From Loripinus fragilis (lineage: Eukaryota > Mollusca > Bivalvia > Lucinida > Lucinidae), in the NCBI GenBank assembly GCA_964019695.1, contig OZ026515.1, positions 137,335,049-137,399,048 of the forward strand: a stretch of 64,000 nt of DNA. The letters are read 5' to 3'. Of the stretch, positions 53,214 through 64,000 are shown one piece after another. Below the pieces are notes generated by a model. It was given only the letters and a program-made list of their open reading frames with translations. It had not been told where the DNA came from and made no database searches. The translations under genes and the position numbers were made by a program. How positions within the stretch are numbered: position 1 is the stretch's first letter; every line of letters begins with the position of its first letter.

Positions 53214-53362
53214 ATTTACTTTTTTTAGTAAATACCAAATATATTTCATTTCGTGAGTTGAAAACATCGAAATTTTCATTCGTGCTGCGCACTCATGAAA
53301 ATTCTGATGTTTTCAACACACTCGATGAAATATATTTGGTATTCACCTCAAAAAAGTAAATA
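53214..53362. mobile_element. Foldback element, about 150 bp
   Basis: AATACCAAATATATTTCAT, GAGTTGAAAACATCGAAATT and TTCAT pair with ATGAAAATTCTGATGTTTTC and ATGAAATATATTTGGTATT. Confidence 0.75.
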
Positions 53363-53379
53363 TCCTCTATATACTTTGT

Positions 53380-54245
53380 AATTTGACTACAATCTTGATT
53401 GTGTAAGTTACTTCCTGATATTAATTTCCCCCCAAAAGCGTTTAATTTTTCAAGGTAAAATTCTTACCATATACCATCGTTCAGAACTGCACTACTTGAA
53501 GGCGCAAGGTTTTAATTGGTCGAACTATAGACCAAGTACTCAATCGGGAAAACACGGCACAATTCGAGAATCGAATCAAGCCTCGGCTGTACGTAAGGCA
53601 CATTACGAGTAGTCTTATGTACGAAAATGCTCTATTTTGTGAACCAGAACTGGCGTAAGAAAAATTAGGTCTGTCGCATGTGGGCTTAGCCCTGTTGAAA
53701 TCCATTTTTTTTTGATTACCCGAAAAATTTAATCAGCAGAATAAATGAAGTTTACGTATTATTCAATCGATATGTTATTGAAAAAAAACAACAGCATAAA
53801 CTTCATTTATAACCGTTTGATTTGCTGCAATCACACTTGTTAGTGTGTTGGTATGGTTGTTGTGACGTCAGCGTCACGTTATGTAACGTCAGCGTCGTGT
53901 TATCAAAGTAGATCCCCGATGTACTTCCGAGGTCTAATTCCACGGAATTGGTCCAGGCAATTCCGAATGATCGAGCACTTAGTCATTTAGTGCGTATATA
54001 AAGAAACAGATTCAATAAAACGGATCGCATATTATCAAATATATTACTTAACAAGCGCTAAACTGCTGCACACACGCAAAGCAAATTAAATCAACTCTTT
54101 ACATAGCCTAACAGTCCTTTCTCCAATTTTGTCAGCTGCTGAGAGTCTTTGCAAACATATTGGACCCCGATAGACCAGACAGATGGTCAGGCTTGATCTG
54201 GACAAAACATGTATTTTTCAATCTGATGGTATCACGCTAGAGAAG
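53380..54245. other. No gene seen; CRE-like sites
   Basis: GTGACGTCAGCGTCACG and GTAACGTCAGCGTCGTG (about 53868-53915) contain TGACGTCA-like cores and form a short direct repeat. Otherwise unremarkable. Confidence 0.35.
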
Positions 54246-57200
54246 TACTGTATTCGAACGGCGCAGTAATTGCGGGTTGGTTGCAGTCAAGGAGGGCACA
54301 AAGTATACTATTCTGGTTTACTGAGATCCATTCGATGAGCAAATTCGTTCAGCTATTAATGTTCACGATGATGTTTGCATATGAAATTGTCACTAAAATA
54401 ATGTAGTCTATTCTGGCTCAATTGGAGTAGAGGGATGGCTGAGAATGGGTTTGCTTCCCCCCCCCCCCCCCCCACTAGGGAATTTCGCAGACATATCCTA
54501 TCTTGTAGAAAATTAAAAGCCGAGTCTTTTAAGAAATGTTTGCACTCTGTGCTCTGGGGCGTTAGTCTGTGGGAGCCTGTAACATACGTTACTTTATCAA
54601 ATTAAGAAAAAGTAAACTGAAAGTTTGGGCTACAAATTAAAGACATTAAAATATTTATTTTTTAAAATCATTCATATAGCCTGCATACTGGATATCTTAA
54701 CTAAGTATGACAGCCATTTGAACAAATTTGCGGCTTCCTAAGGTGTCATATGCGTTACATAAATTAGATAGCCCATTAAAATTTGCAAGTGTGACTAACA
54801 TCATTTACATTCACAATTTCTCTTTATATTTTGCAATATGTTTTGAACCATGTCTGACTAGCTTATGCAATTGGCTAACAGAAAAATTAAAGTTTGCTTC
54901 CCTATCTTAAATATTTTTTCTGGAATAAGCAAATAAACAACCCTACCCCTACCCAGTTTTAAGGTGAAAAGTTTGGTATTAAAACTAAAGTAAAAAAAGT
55001 TAAAGAATATTTGCAGTTGATGAATATGTTTCATTGCTTGGGATTTGTTTGCTTATATGAAAATACTCATAAATCTGCAATTTTGTTGCAAAATTTGTAA
55101 TATCAGAGGCTGTAACATATGTAACCTGGTGTAATAAATGGGCAAGCTCATTGTCTTTACGTAAGATATGCCTAAAATGTTTTAATCTCCTTGAGGGAGT
55201 TTTGCAGACATATTCCTTCTTAAAGTACAGCTCAAGCTGCATCGAATAAGGGATGTTTGCACTGTCTAAGTTAGTCTGAAACAGCATGTTATATGCGTTA
55301 CTATATCAAATAAAGGAAATGTAGTTTGAAAGTTTGAGCTAAAATTGTGAAAAAAAACTCGCAGCTGCTGGATATCTTAAATTGTTTAAGGATTTTAAGC
55401 TGGCTCGTATGATAAAGACTTATAGATCTGCTAGTTGGCACCAAGTTTTAAAGAACAGAGAGCGTTACATATGTTAGCGTGATAAGTAAAATCATCAAAC
55501 AGTATTTTGACATCAAGCTGAGTTAGGGCCTGCTCCATCCTAATCCCCTTTGGAATTCTGCAGACATATTACATCTAATGTAACCATTCAAGGTGCATTT
55601 AATAAGAAATGTTTGCACTCTATAAGTCGGGGCGTTAGCCTGTAACAGCTTGTTACATATGTTACTATATCAATTTGAGAATTAAAAATTTGAATGTTTG
55701 AGCTACAGAAAGAAGATATCAAAATTATCTAATAATTTGACATTCTTATAGTCTGCATACTGGATGTCATTACTACATATGAAAGCTGTTTAACATTAAT
55801 ATGGCTAACTGTGCTGTTATGTACGTTACATGAACCAAATCATAATTCAAAAGCCATAATTGTGGCTATCGTCATATAGTTAAACAACTACTATGACTTG
55901 GTTTCAAACTGTTTTATTCGATTTTACAAATATATACTCAATTGATGAAAAGGAAAAACCAAGTTTGCTTTTCTATCTTTAATATATTGTCTTATAGGAG
56001 CTAATACACAGCCCTACTCCCAGTTTTACCAAGAAGCACATTACCGTTTAAGTAAAACACATGAAAGCGATTGCAGCGTGTGGATATTTTACATTTTCTT
56101 AGTCTGTCTTGCTCATATATCTGCAAGATGTCATTAAGTTTAAGATCAGGACACTTAATGTGTACTTATAAGTCCTTGGTGCCAAAACACTAAAAATTAT
56201 ATTCATTTCTGATTATCAAGCCCATGGGCTGTTGTTACAGATGTTATCAATGACCTTGTAGACACATTTCCTTATACTGTGCATATAATGCTAAATATAG
56301 AGCCACAAATAAAAAAGATAGTTTTACATTTGTACAAGACAATACAATAAATGAAATGATCCAAACTAATTCTCATCAATTTAACACTCATGTTAAACGT
56401 TTGTCGTTGTCTGCTACTTTTGTAATCATTATTATCACACGCCTCCTTGCAACTAGTACAATCATCACACAACATTTACTGTATAAAATTTTACCACCAG
56501 TCCACTCAAAATTGATGAGCAATTATCAACTTTCAAATTTTGCCATTCATGGCTTGGAACATTCGGAAACTGATATAAATTCCTAATAGTTGGCTCTTTG
56601 AGTATGTGTTTCAAGTGATACTCTGCAAGTAGGAGAAAAACTAAAGCTTTATAAGGGGGAAAACTATGCCATTTAAAGTAATGAGTACCTGGACAGATGT
56701 ACCTTCATATTTCTGTGATAAAGATCTTAGCTGGTTAACTTTTATAAATGGAGCCTTTCCATACATGCAACAGACATGTTTTCATCTAATAATGTGTCTG
56801 CACTTATAATCTTTCTTCAAGCATTCAAATTATTTGAAGTCTTAGTACTTCTGAAGTGCTGAAACCGAGGTAACTCTTTCCAATCAGATAAATGAACTAG
56901 ATGTATCACAGCAGGTAACGCAATGAAATGCAGGATGAACAGAGCATAAATAAGACCCTTTCACTTCATTGATTCACTAAGTTTCTAAGATAAGAGCCCT
57001 TATTATAGGATGTAACATATATAACTCGTCATAATAAATGAGCAAGGGCATTGTCGTGACACCTTTTTTGATAACACAGTCAGAGGCAAGTATTTTCATT
57101 TTCAGTGTTTTCAATGGATCGTGAAATGGGACAACCTTATCAACTTGTTTACTCTGTATAAATCTTCCATAGAGCATAATATAGAACTACTGGTTATCCT

Positions 57201-60131
57201 ATTCTAGCCTTAGTCCACTATCCTTCTTTTGAATGCAGCAGCTAATGATATGGCTGCAAAAACTGAGAAATCAAAGGTTTAAATTTTTAAGGCTTGCTTC
57301 AAAGTACTGACAACAAGAAAAACAAACAGCTGCAACATAATTTATGGCAATGTCCCACTTCGTGTTCTTTCTCATATACCAGATAACGTTCAAGGTGTAA
57401 CAGAAATTGTTTCAGACGGTCTGCTTAAGCCATCAAGAGTCAACATTGTAACTAAAGAAAACTTATAAAGTTCTTTGGGCGCAGCAAAATACTATTGATC
57501 TAAGACCTGAGGACTTAAGCACCAAAGGATTGGAAAGGTTCCATGGCATATGATGCAAAAAAGCAGCATATCAAATTTCTGTTGATATCTTAAAGTATTC
57601 TTAGAGGTTCACGGTAGAGACATAGCTTTTGCAAAATCAGAACAAAGTTATCATTTAACTAGCATGGATGCAGAGGCAGTAAGATTGCTCTTGCCACTTC
57701 ACAGGAAGAGACATATACCAGAGTCATACTCCATTGTATGCATATATGTGAAATGGCATTAAACCCATATTTAATCAGGTGTTTGACCCCATGACACTGA
57801 CATGCTGTTTCTGCTTTTGAAGAATGCTTAGGATTCAAGTTATAGCTGAGTCAATTTGTTTGACGCTGGCACTGGCATACAAAGAAAATTAAGTCTTTTG
57901 ATGGCAAAAGAGGAGGATCACACGAAATGCTTATAAGTGATGTTTGTCGGAATTACCAGTTTTAAAAAGTAATTTAAACTAATGTAACACATATAACACC
58001 ATAGGAAGCTATATATTTGTTAAAAACACTTTCTTATGTACCAAACAAGCAACGGTAATCAGCATGCAAACTACATGAATATTTCAAAAAAGTAGATAGT
58101 TTTATGTCTTCTTTCTATTTCTCAGACATTCAATTCATTTATTTGTAAATTGAAATTGATATGGTAACATACATATCATACCATTACAAGCTAACCCCCA
58201 AGGTAATAGAGTGCAAACATCTCTTATTTGATGTGGCTTGAATTGCTCTTTAAGGTAGGATATGTCTGCACAATTCCAAAAGGGGTGGAAAGGAACAGGA
58301 TTGTACTCAGTTTGCAGTCCTAATACTATGCCATGATTCTACTGGTTGTGATGAAATGGGTAATTATTTTGCCATAGAAGCAGACACAATTATAGACATT
58401 GTGAGGGTGACATGAATAAAGATTGTTTTTGAATAATTATATTTAATAGGACTATTATTGAACTGTGTCATTTGAATGAGAACTATTATTTTCTATCTGT
58501 ATGTCTATATTTTTTAATATTATACGCATTAGGAAATATGTGATAAAAAAGATTATATATAACATCTGTAACACATTTCCACGGGCTTGTTATCAGCTAT
58601 GACTGTAATTACTAAGACTAAATAACCAGAGGCTAGAGATTAATAGGAAAAATGTGAAAAATAGTATTTTTTCTGAAATATCATCCCTTACTTCCAAGAC
58701 AATTTCCTTGCTCATTCATTATGCCATGTAACATACGTTACATACTTTAATAAGTGCTCTGATCCTGATGTCAAACATGCAAATTAACGATTCTTTATTG
58801 CATTAGCAAGACAGTGCCAAAAATGTAAGATATCCATGAGCTTCAAATATGTTCATATATTTTTCTTCAATAATAGATACCAAAATTGGATACTTAAAAT
58901 TGGGGGGAGGGTTGTTTAATAGCTCATATAAAACAATGTATTTGAGATAGAAAAGCAAACTTTGTTTTTTCCATTAGTCGAATAATATTTTAGTAAACTA
59001 AGATTAAAACACTTGTAAAAATAAACAAATCCTCTGTAAAATTAAATGATGTTAGTTACGATTTCAACTTTCAAAGGGAAATTTAATCTATGTAACGCAT
59101 ATAACACCATTGAAGGCTTTAATTATGTTTAAAATGCTTCTTTTATGTAGCTTAGGCATCCAGCTTGCAAACTACATAAGAAATTTAAATAATTAGATGG
59201 TTTAATGTCTTCTTTCTGTAGCTCAAAGTTTCATTTTGATTTTTTCCATAGTTTGTTACAGTAACATATGTAACAGGCTGTCAGAGAGTAACGCCCCGGA
59301 CCACAGAGTGCAAACATCTCTTAAAAGATGCGGCTTGAAATTTTCTTTAAGAAAGGATATGTCTGCAAAATTCCCTAGGGGGGAGCAGGACCTTTTTTAG
59401 CTCGAAGTCTAGAGCCTTCAAATTCTAAAACTAGCCAAGTGCAAGCCAATTTCTTGGTAGCAAGGGGAGTTTTATGTGTCAGAAATGTGTTCACAGACTT
59501 ATGAATGTGCTATTAAAGTTATTAGGTATGATTTAATGGCATCACGTAATGGAGAATACGAATAACTGATGGAATAGAAAGTTTGACATATATCTGGTCA
59601 TCGTTTGCGAAGTTGCACGCCATTTTGTAGCTGTGCGCAAAATGTGAGTAGTCAAGGCGATTGTATCAGTAGTCAAGTGTATTAATAAAATCAATATGTA
59701 TGCTGTCGGCGACCCTATCACTGGGGTAAACACCTGGTATACAGTACTATGCGTACAGTATGAAAAGCTTGAATAACTTTCAAAATGCGTTGCCCTCACA
59801 TTTCAAACTTTCACACATTAAAGTACTGATATTTTGCATTTCATCCAAAATATTAATTCCATAGCATAAACAAAAATGCTTTTCACCCTTTTTGTTCAGG
59901 AAAAAATCAACTTTTTGGCATAACTCAGGCACTGTATCAACTATCGCGTTACTCAAACAAATCTTGTTAACCAGATACACAGCTACAATAATCAGCGATG
60001 ATTATTTTCAGAAGTAAAATATTGACAAAAATATTACCTCTTTTAACAGCCAGGTACACTAAAATGGTGTATTTTGTACCCTCGTTGACTGCAACCAACC
60101 CGCGATGACACTGCGCTGTTCGAGTACAGTG
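54246..60131. mobile_element. Large composite inverted-repeat element with GTAACATATGTTAC motifs
   Basis: Outer ends: TACTGTATTCGAACGGCGCA at 54246, and its near-reverse (TGCGCTGTTCGAGTACAGT) ending at 60130; both lead to GCGGGTTGGTTGCAGTCAA. Inside, long arms (about 54450-54995 and 58860-59390) are inverted copies of one unit: CTAGGGAATTTCGCAGACAT, GTTTGCACTCTGTG, GGGGCGTTAG, a TGTAACATACGTTAC core, then several hundred bases. More copies of the unit lie direct at about 55165 and 55530-56025, and reversed at about 57900-58310. No transposase is readable; the centre (56100-57900) is unrecognised. Confidence 0.65.
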
Positions 60132-60339
60132 ATTTCTGAAACATTATTTTTGAAAAGGAAGAAAAAACCAGCACGTGTTCAATCGTTAATTTACAGTTTG
60201 TGGATTTAACTCTTTTCGTGCGTGGTATTTTTTTCATGCTGTTTGTCAGAGTGTCGGACAGTTTGTCGGGCCTGATCTGAGTCTATACTGTATGCAAAGG
60301 TTATCAGCTGACGACACTAACAAAAACAAAGAGTTAAGT

Positions 60340-60536
60340 GCAGTAAAACCTGTGTAGAACGGCCAGTAAAAAATAGACAAAACAAATATCTTAATGACAA
60401 ATGGAAGCTTAATGAAGCTCGAAAATATTGCAGAAAGCTCCTCTTGGATACTTTTGATCTGCATTAAGCGATATATATTATAAGTCTTGAAACCCAATTT
60501 TTAGAGAGTTGGCCGTTTAACACAGGTTTTGCTGTA
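60340..60536. mobile_element. MITE with CAGTAAAACCTG ends
   Basis: GCAGTAAAACCTGTGTAGAA with CGGCC; the right end, reversed, is TACAGCAAAACCTGTGTTAA. Same family as 35131-35333. Confidence 0.7.
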
Positions 60537-60839
60537 GGCGTGGTTTTCTCTCAGCATACAAAGATTTAAAGAAATACCATTGTTTTCTGGTTCATATATA
60601 CTGTGTGTAGGTCATGTTGATATATGCTGCCGACTAAATAAACGCATACCACTCCACTGAATATGCCAAAGGCACGCCTCTGTTTACGATCTGAAAATGG
60701 AAAACCTTAAGACTATGGCGCAAAGCAAAAGTAACTTAGTCAACTGCAAATACATGTAGCCCCAAAAACAATTGAAATCGATATTTACAGTCGACGAGCA
60801 TTATACAAAAAACGTAAAAATGACTTAATGATATTTATC

Positions 60840-61150
60840 ATATGACGTCGCGTCTGGGAGTGAAATAATGCCATGCAATAAAATCGATAAACCACTATTG
60901 GTTGATAGATTAAGGGAAAACGTTATGAAGTCCATAACAACGTCGCGCAAATAATGACAGATGAGACTTCAAAGGAATCTTAATGTCATATGATAAATAG
61001 AAACTAACAATCGTGCTCTTGTATTATTGAATGTATTAAACTCGTTGCGAAAAAAGAAATAAAATGCTCGGCAAGCCTCGCATTTCTTCTTTTCCCCCAG
61101 CTCGTTTAGTAAATTCAATAAAACATGAGCACTCATGTAAGATCCTCTAT
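60840..61150. repeat. Repeat with ATGAGCA hairpin, copy 2
   Basis: Diverged inverted relative of 37880-38180: CGTGCTCTTGTATTATTGAA with TTCAATAAAACATGAGCACT, and AAATCGATAAACCACTATTG. Confidence 0.45.
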
Positions 61151-61204
61151 GTCAACAGCTGCAACGTAAGTTACGTCAAAGTGGCTATTTACAGTCAGTG
61201 TCAT

Positions 61205-61560
61205 TATAAAGTAAGAATGAGTGCAAAGATCAGAAATCGATACAATCAAGCACCACACCTGACCCAGGATACCAATGGGAAATGGGAAAGTGACAACTTC
61301 ACAATTAGGCATCACAAACGAGAGCCAAGAGGTCAGCCCTTTCCCAGCAGGTCACCACAAGGCATCGATAACAGACACGCATGAAAGAATAACAAAAACA
61401 AGAAAGAAATAACATAAATGATCCACAAAAGAAGCACCGCCTTGGAACGGTCCGTAAAAAACATTCTACTGGAGGGCTTAAACAGGTTTCACGGCGCGCA
61501 AACCACACCCTTAGTTCAGATGTGGATCAAGACACATATATATTTGTTTTGCATGAAAGA
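61205..61560 (-). mobile_element. Family A element
   Basis: GTGCAAAGATCAGAAATCGA, CACCACACCTGACCCAGGAT, GCACCGCCTTGGAACGGTCC, GGAGGGCTTAAACAGG and TTCAGATGTGGATCAAGACA. Confidence 0.7.
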
Positions 61561-61649
61561 CCCCTAACTTATCAATGCATCATCTCCTAGAACATATAAA
61601 TCAAGATATATAAAGGAGATAAAACAAAGATAATGACTCAACAGTAAAT

Positions 61650-61870
61650 AAAACTGAATACCGGAGCAAAAGAAATCCAGCAGGTAAACCGCGGTGGGCC
61701 TTACACCAGCCAAAGCATCGGGTCCCTACCATCTCATCAATAGATAAGTATTTAAGTCGGAACCGTTCAAGAGTCTGAAGTCCGACCGACCGGAATGCAA
61801 TTAAAGAGGAAAGCAAAATTGCCAACTGTGATTGGGTTGACCGCCAAGCATGCAGTCTGTTGCAATACAT
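61650..61870 (-). repeat. Repeat D, third copy
   Basis: AACCGCGGTGGGCCTTACAC, AGAGTCTGAAGTCCGACCGA and AACTGTGATTGGGTTGACCG. It lies about 90 bp upstream (on minus) of the family A head. Confidence 0.5.
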
Positions 61871-62077
61871 TAATGTTAAAGTCAATCTTTTTACAATCGA
61901 TTTTAAATTGATTTCATTGCATCTATATTTATTTCCTCATAAAAGTATAAATTATGAATGCATTGACCTGGCTTGACTTGTGTAGGTAGAAATTAAGACA
62001 GTAACATCATCTTTGATTCAGAGATAAGACCCATTTACTAAGGTCATAAAAAAGACATTCCGATGAAATTCCCACTA

Positions 62078-63136
62078 TAGTGAGCCACTTCAGTTACGCA
62101 CTACTTTTTAAGGGCCAACATTTTTTCATAAAAATGCTGGAATCGAACATTCTCTATGATAATTTACTTATTGATATTTTATCAGTTTGATGACATCGAA
62201 AAAAAAAATCGGAATCACTCATGTGAATCATTCTGCTACGCCAAAGGCAATTTTGAGATAAGTGCACGACTGCACGTGCAATCTGAACGTCTATATTTTT
62301 TATTTGCGTCTTGCGCTAGGAATTATCCATTGTGATCGTTGTGACAGAAAACACCAAAACAATTATTTTGTTAAAGTAAACCCCCTTTTTTTGGTCGTTC
62401 AAATAGGTAACACTGTTTCTGTTAGAAGATATGCACGTTTTGACGTCATATTAACGTCAGTTACAATAATCAAACAGATTTTCCTTCGTAAATTGTCTTG
62501 TTATGAGTCACTTGTTGACATAGAACACACTAACCCATCTTATCATTAACACGTCTTATAGCCTTGGTAGTAGTGACGTCATCACTAACGTCATCACCGT
62601 GACGCCAATAAATCCATTAATTTTTTTTACGAAAATAAATGGCGGATACATGGTTGTTAAAAATGAAATTATAAAGGAAGTGTTTTGATAACTGTTTTAC
62701 TAAGAATCATACAAAATTTTATCTAACCTTAAAAAAAGTCATAAAATCAACTTTTTTCAAACCTTTGCCAGCTGGTAACGAAACTAGTAAAACGTTAAAA
62801 ATATAATATAAAGTTAACAAACACATTCCAGTCTTAGATATTGCCAAGAATAAGTCGGTTTTTATCTCTGGCATAGCAGAAATTCGACCCTGAAAAAAGT
62901 GCAATTTGATCTGAGTTTCATTCGAAATAATGCAATGTGAAATGGTGTTTGGAGGGTAGTGCCCTTCCAAGATAAATTTTCTCATTTGTTTCTGGTTTGA
63001 TCACAATAAAATTTCAATGGTCAATAATACAACTATAGATGCGCTTTACGCTGGTAGTCCCAGAATAAAAATATCCTATTTTTTCCAGAATAATTTTACA
63101 TTTTATAAGTGGTGCGTATGTAAAGTGGCTCACTGT
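62078..63136. mobile_element. Element with AGTGAGCCACTT ends
   Basis: TAGTGAGCCACTTCAGTTAC and GCAC at the left; the right end, reversed, is ACAGTGAGCCACTTTACATA and CGCAC. About 1.06 kb. A minus frame inside has a membrane segment (next entry). Confidence 0.6.
62728..62874 (-). CDS. Candidate first coding exon of the FAM20-like gene
   Basis: From ATG at 62874-62872 the frame reads MPEIKTDLFLAISKTG, a hydrophobic run MCLLTLYYIFNVLLVSL, then PAGKGLKKVDFMTFFK and a donor-like GTTAGA at 62727. It is a type II signal-anchor shape, ends in phase 0, and the ATP-binding exon begins in phase 0. Joined, the protein would be about 416 residues, close to FAM20B. Against it: an upstream in-frame ATG (62985), a weak donor, a 23.6-kb intron and its place inside a TIR element. 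Confidence 0.25.
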
Positions 63137-63139
63137 ATT

Positions 63140-63760
63140 GTATATTGCTGACTTTAATTTGCAACAGATTGGATGAGATCAACACAAACTGTTTGACATT
63201 CTGATGGTATTCATGAAGTTGTCTTGCATCAACTTAGACTGGTACCAGTCCTAAAACATTGATACACAAGACAAAAATCTTCACATTCGATTACACATGG
63301 TACCAAAAGGTAGACTGGCCACAGTGCTGTAACATTGATTGGGTATGTCAGAAAAATCTTCATACTCTAACTAAACTGAAGATACAGCTTTAATGAGTAC
63401 TTGAAGAGATTTTATTATTCCATGCATAATTCTGTTGCCATGGCAACCAAAAGGAGAAGCTTAAAAAACTTCCTGTCAAAACTATTTGCCGATTGATTTG
63501 AAAATAATTTGGCATAAATGATATTTTCTAACCCTCCATCCAGATTGTTTAAATTACATTTAACCATTGAAAAAATGGCCGCCAGGGTTAGGCCAGTTTG
63601 TCCTATATTATAGAATAAACTGTACCAATTTGTCCTTTCTATTCAGTAAGAGGCAAGATTTTATTTCCCAAGGTCATGGCTATGTTCGTTATGGTTTTGT
63701 GTTTAAATGTCCGGGAACACCCAAAGGCTTAACTTGCATTGGTTCTTAATTAAAAAGTCT
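63140..63760. other. No feature recognised
   Basis: Only short chance frames. Confidence 0.4.
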
Positions 63761-63764
63761 CAGA

Positions 63765-63997
63765 AGACGGGCTACAGTTTAAAGTAAGTAAGAAGGCAAA
63801 GATCAGGAATCGATATAATCAAGTTCCATACTTGATCCAGAACTCCACATGGGAAAGTGACAAAAACACAGGAAAGCATCACATACAAAAAAGCCAAGAG
63901 GTTAGTCTCATTCCACAGACTAGTGCAGCCGGGGCTCGAACACGGGACACCCAGGGTACAAGGCGAGTGACTACACCACGCTGCTCCTACTGTCAAG
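63765..63997 (-). mobile_element. tRNA-headed SINE related to family A
   Basis: Read on minus: GGAGCAGCGTGGTGTAGTCA (A box) and CCCGTGTTCGAGCCCCGGCT (B box) form a tRNA-like head. Then CCTCTTGGC, TGTCACTTTCCCATG, TGATTATATCGATTCCTGAT and CTTTGCCTTCTTACTTAC match the family A body and tail. This shows that A belongs to a pol III SINE superfamily. It runs almost to the window edge. Confidence 0.75.
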
Positions 63998-64000
63998 CCG

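Overview
The window is nuclear DNA of an animal, most likely a heterodont bivalve mollusc. It is AT-rich and intron-rich. It is packed with short palindromic MITEs, tRNA-derived SINEs, minisatellite-bearing elements and decayed LINE, Penelope and BEL/Pao pieces. There is no operon-like organisation. Family names come from memory of protein families; no search was run, and boundaries were read by eye.

Two host genes are recognisable and they converge. At the left edge (1135-1546, + strand) is the terminal coding exon of SEPSECS, the enzyme that makes selenocysteinyl-tRNA. The main gene runs on the minus strand from at least 39139 down to 7320. I assembled it from seven small exons whose splice sites and phases all fit (39139-38910, 25618-25538, 19080-18968, 16506-16314, 12546-12349, 9034-8975, 7548-7320). 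The 367 residues read as a divergent FAM20-family secretory-pathway kinase. The exon with the start codon and signal anchor is not proven; one candidate lies at 62874-62728, inside a TIR element.

Layout: 1-3 kb, SEPSECS end. 3-7.3 kb, minisatellite elements and nested MITEs. 7.3-39.1 kb, the FAM20-like gene with introns full of repeats: a Penelope fragment at 13 kb, BEL/Pao at 18.6 kb, a THAP remnant at 21.3 kb, LINE pieces at 23-25 kb and 35.7-37.7 kb, and a 13-unit minisatellite at 26.3-28.1 kb. 39-42 kb, foldbacks and MITEs. 41.95-47.64 kb, a transposon with roughly 300-bp inverted ends and broken ORFs of an uncharacterised family. 48-54 kb, sparse, with LINE and foldback remnants. 54.2-60.1 kb, a large inverted-repeat element studded with near-palindromic GTAACATATGTTAC motifs. 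60-64 kb, MITEs and SINE-like elements, ending in a clear tRNA-headed SINE.

The most interesting items are the FAM20-like kinase with HRD and DFG at its catalytic and metal positions, the two long inverted-repeat elements, the modular A/B/D short-element superfamily, and several nested insertions where an empty copy lies in the same window.
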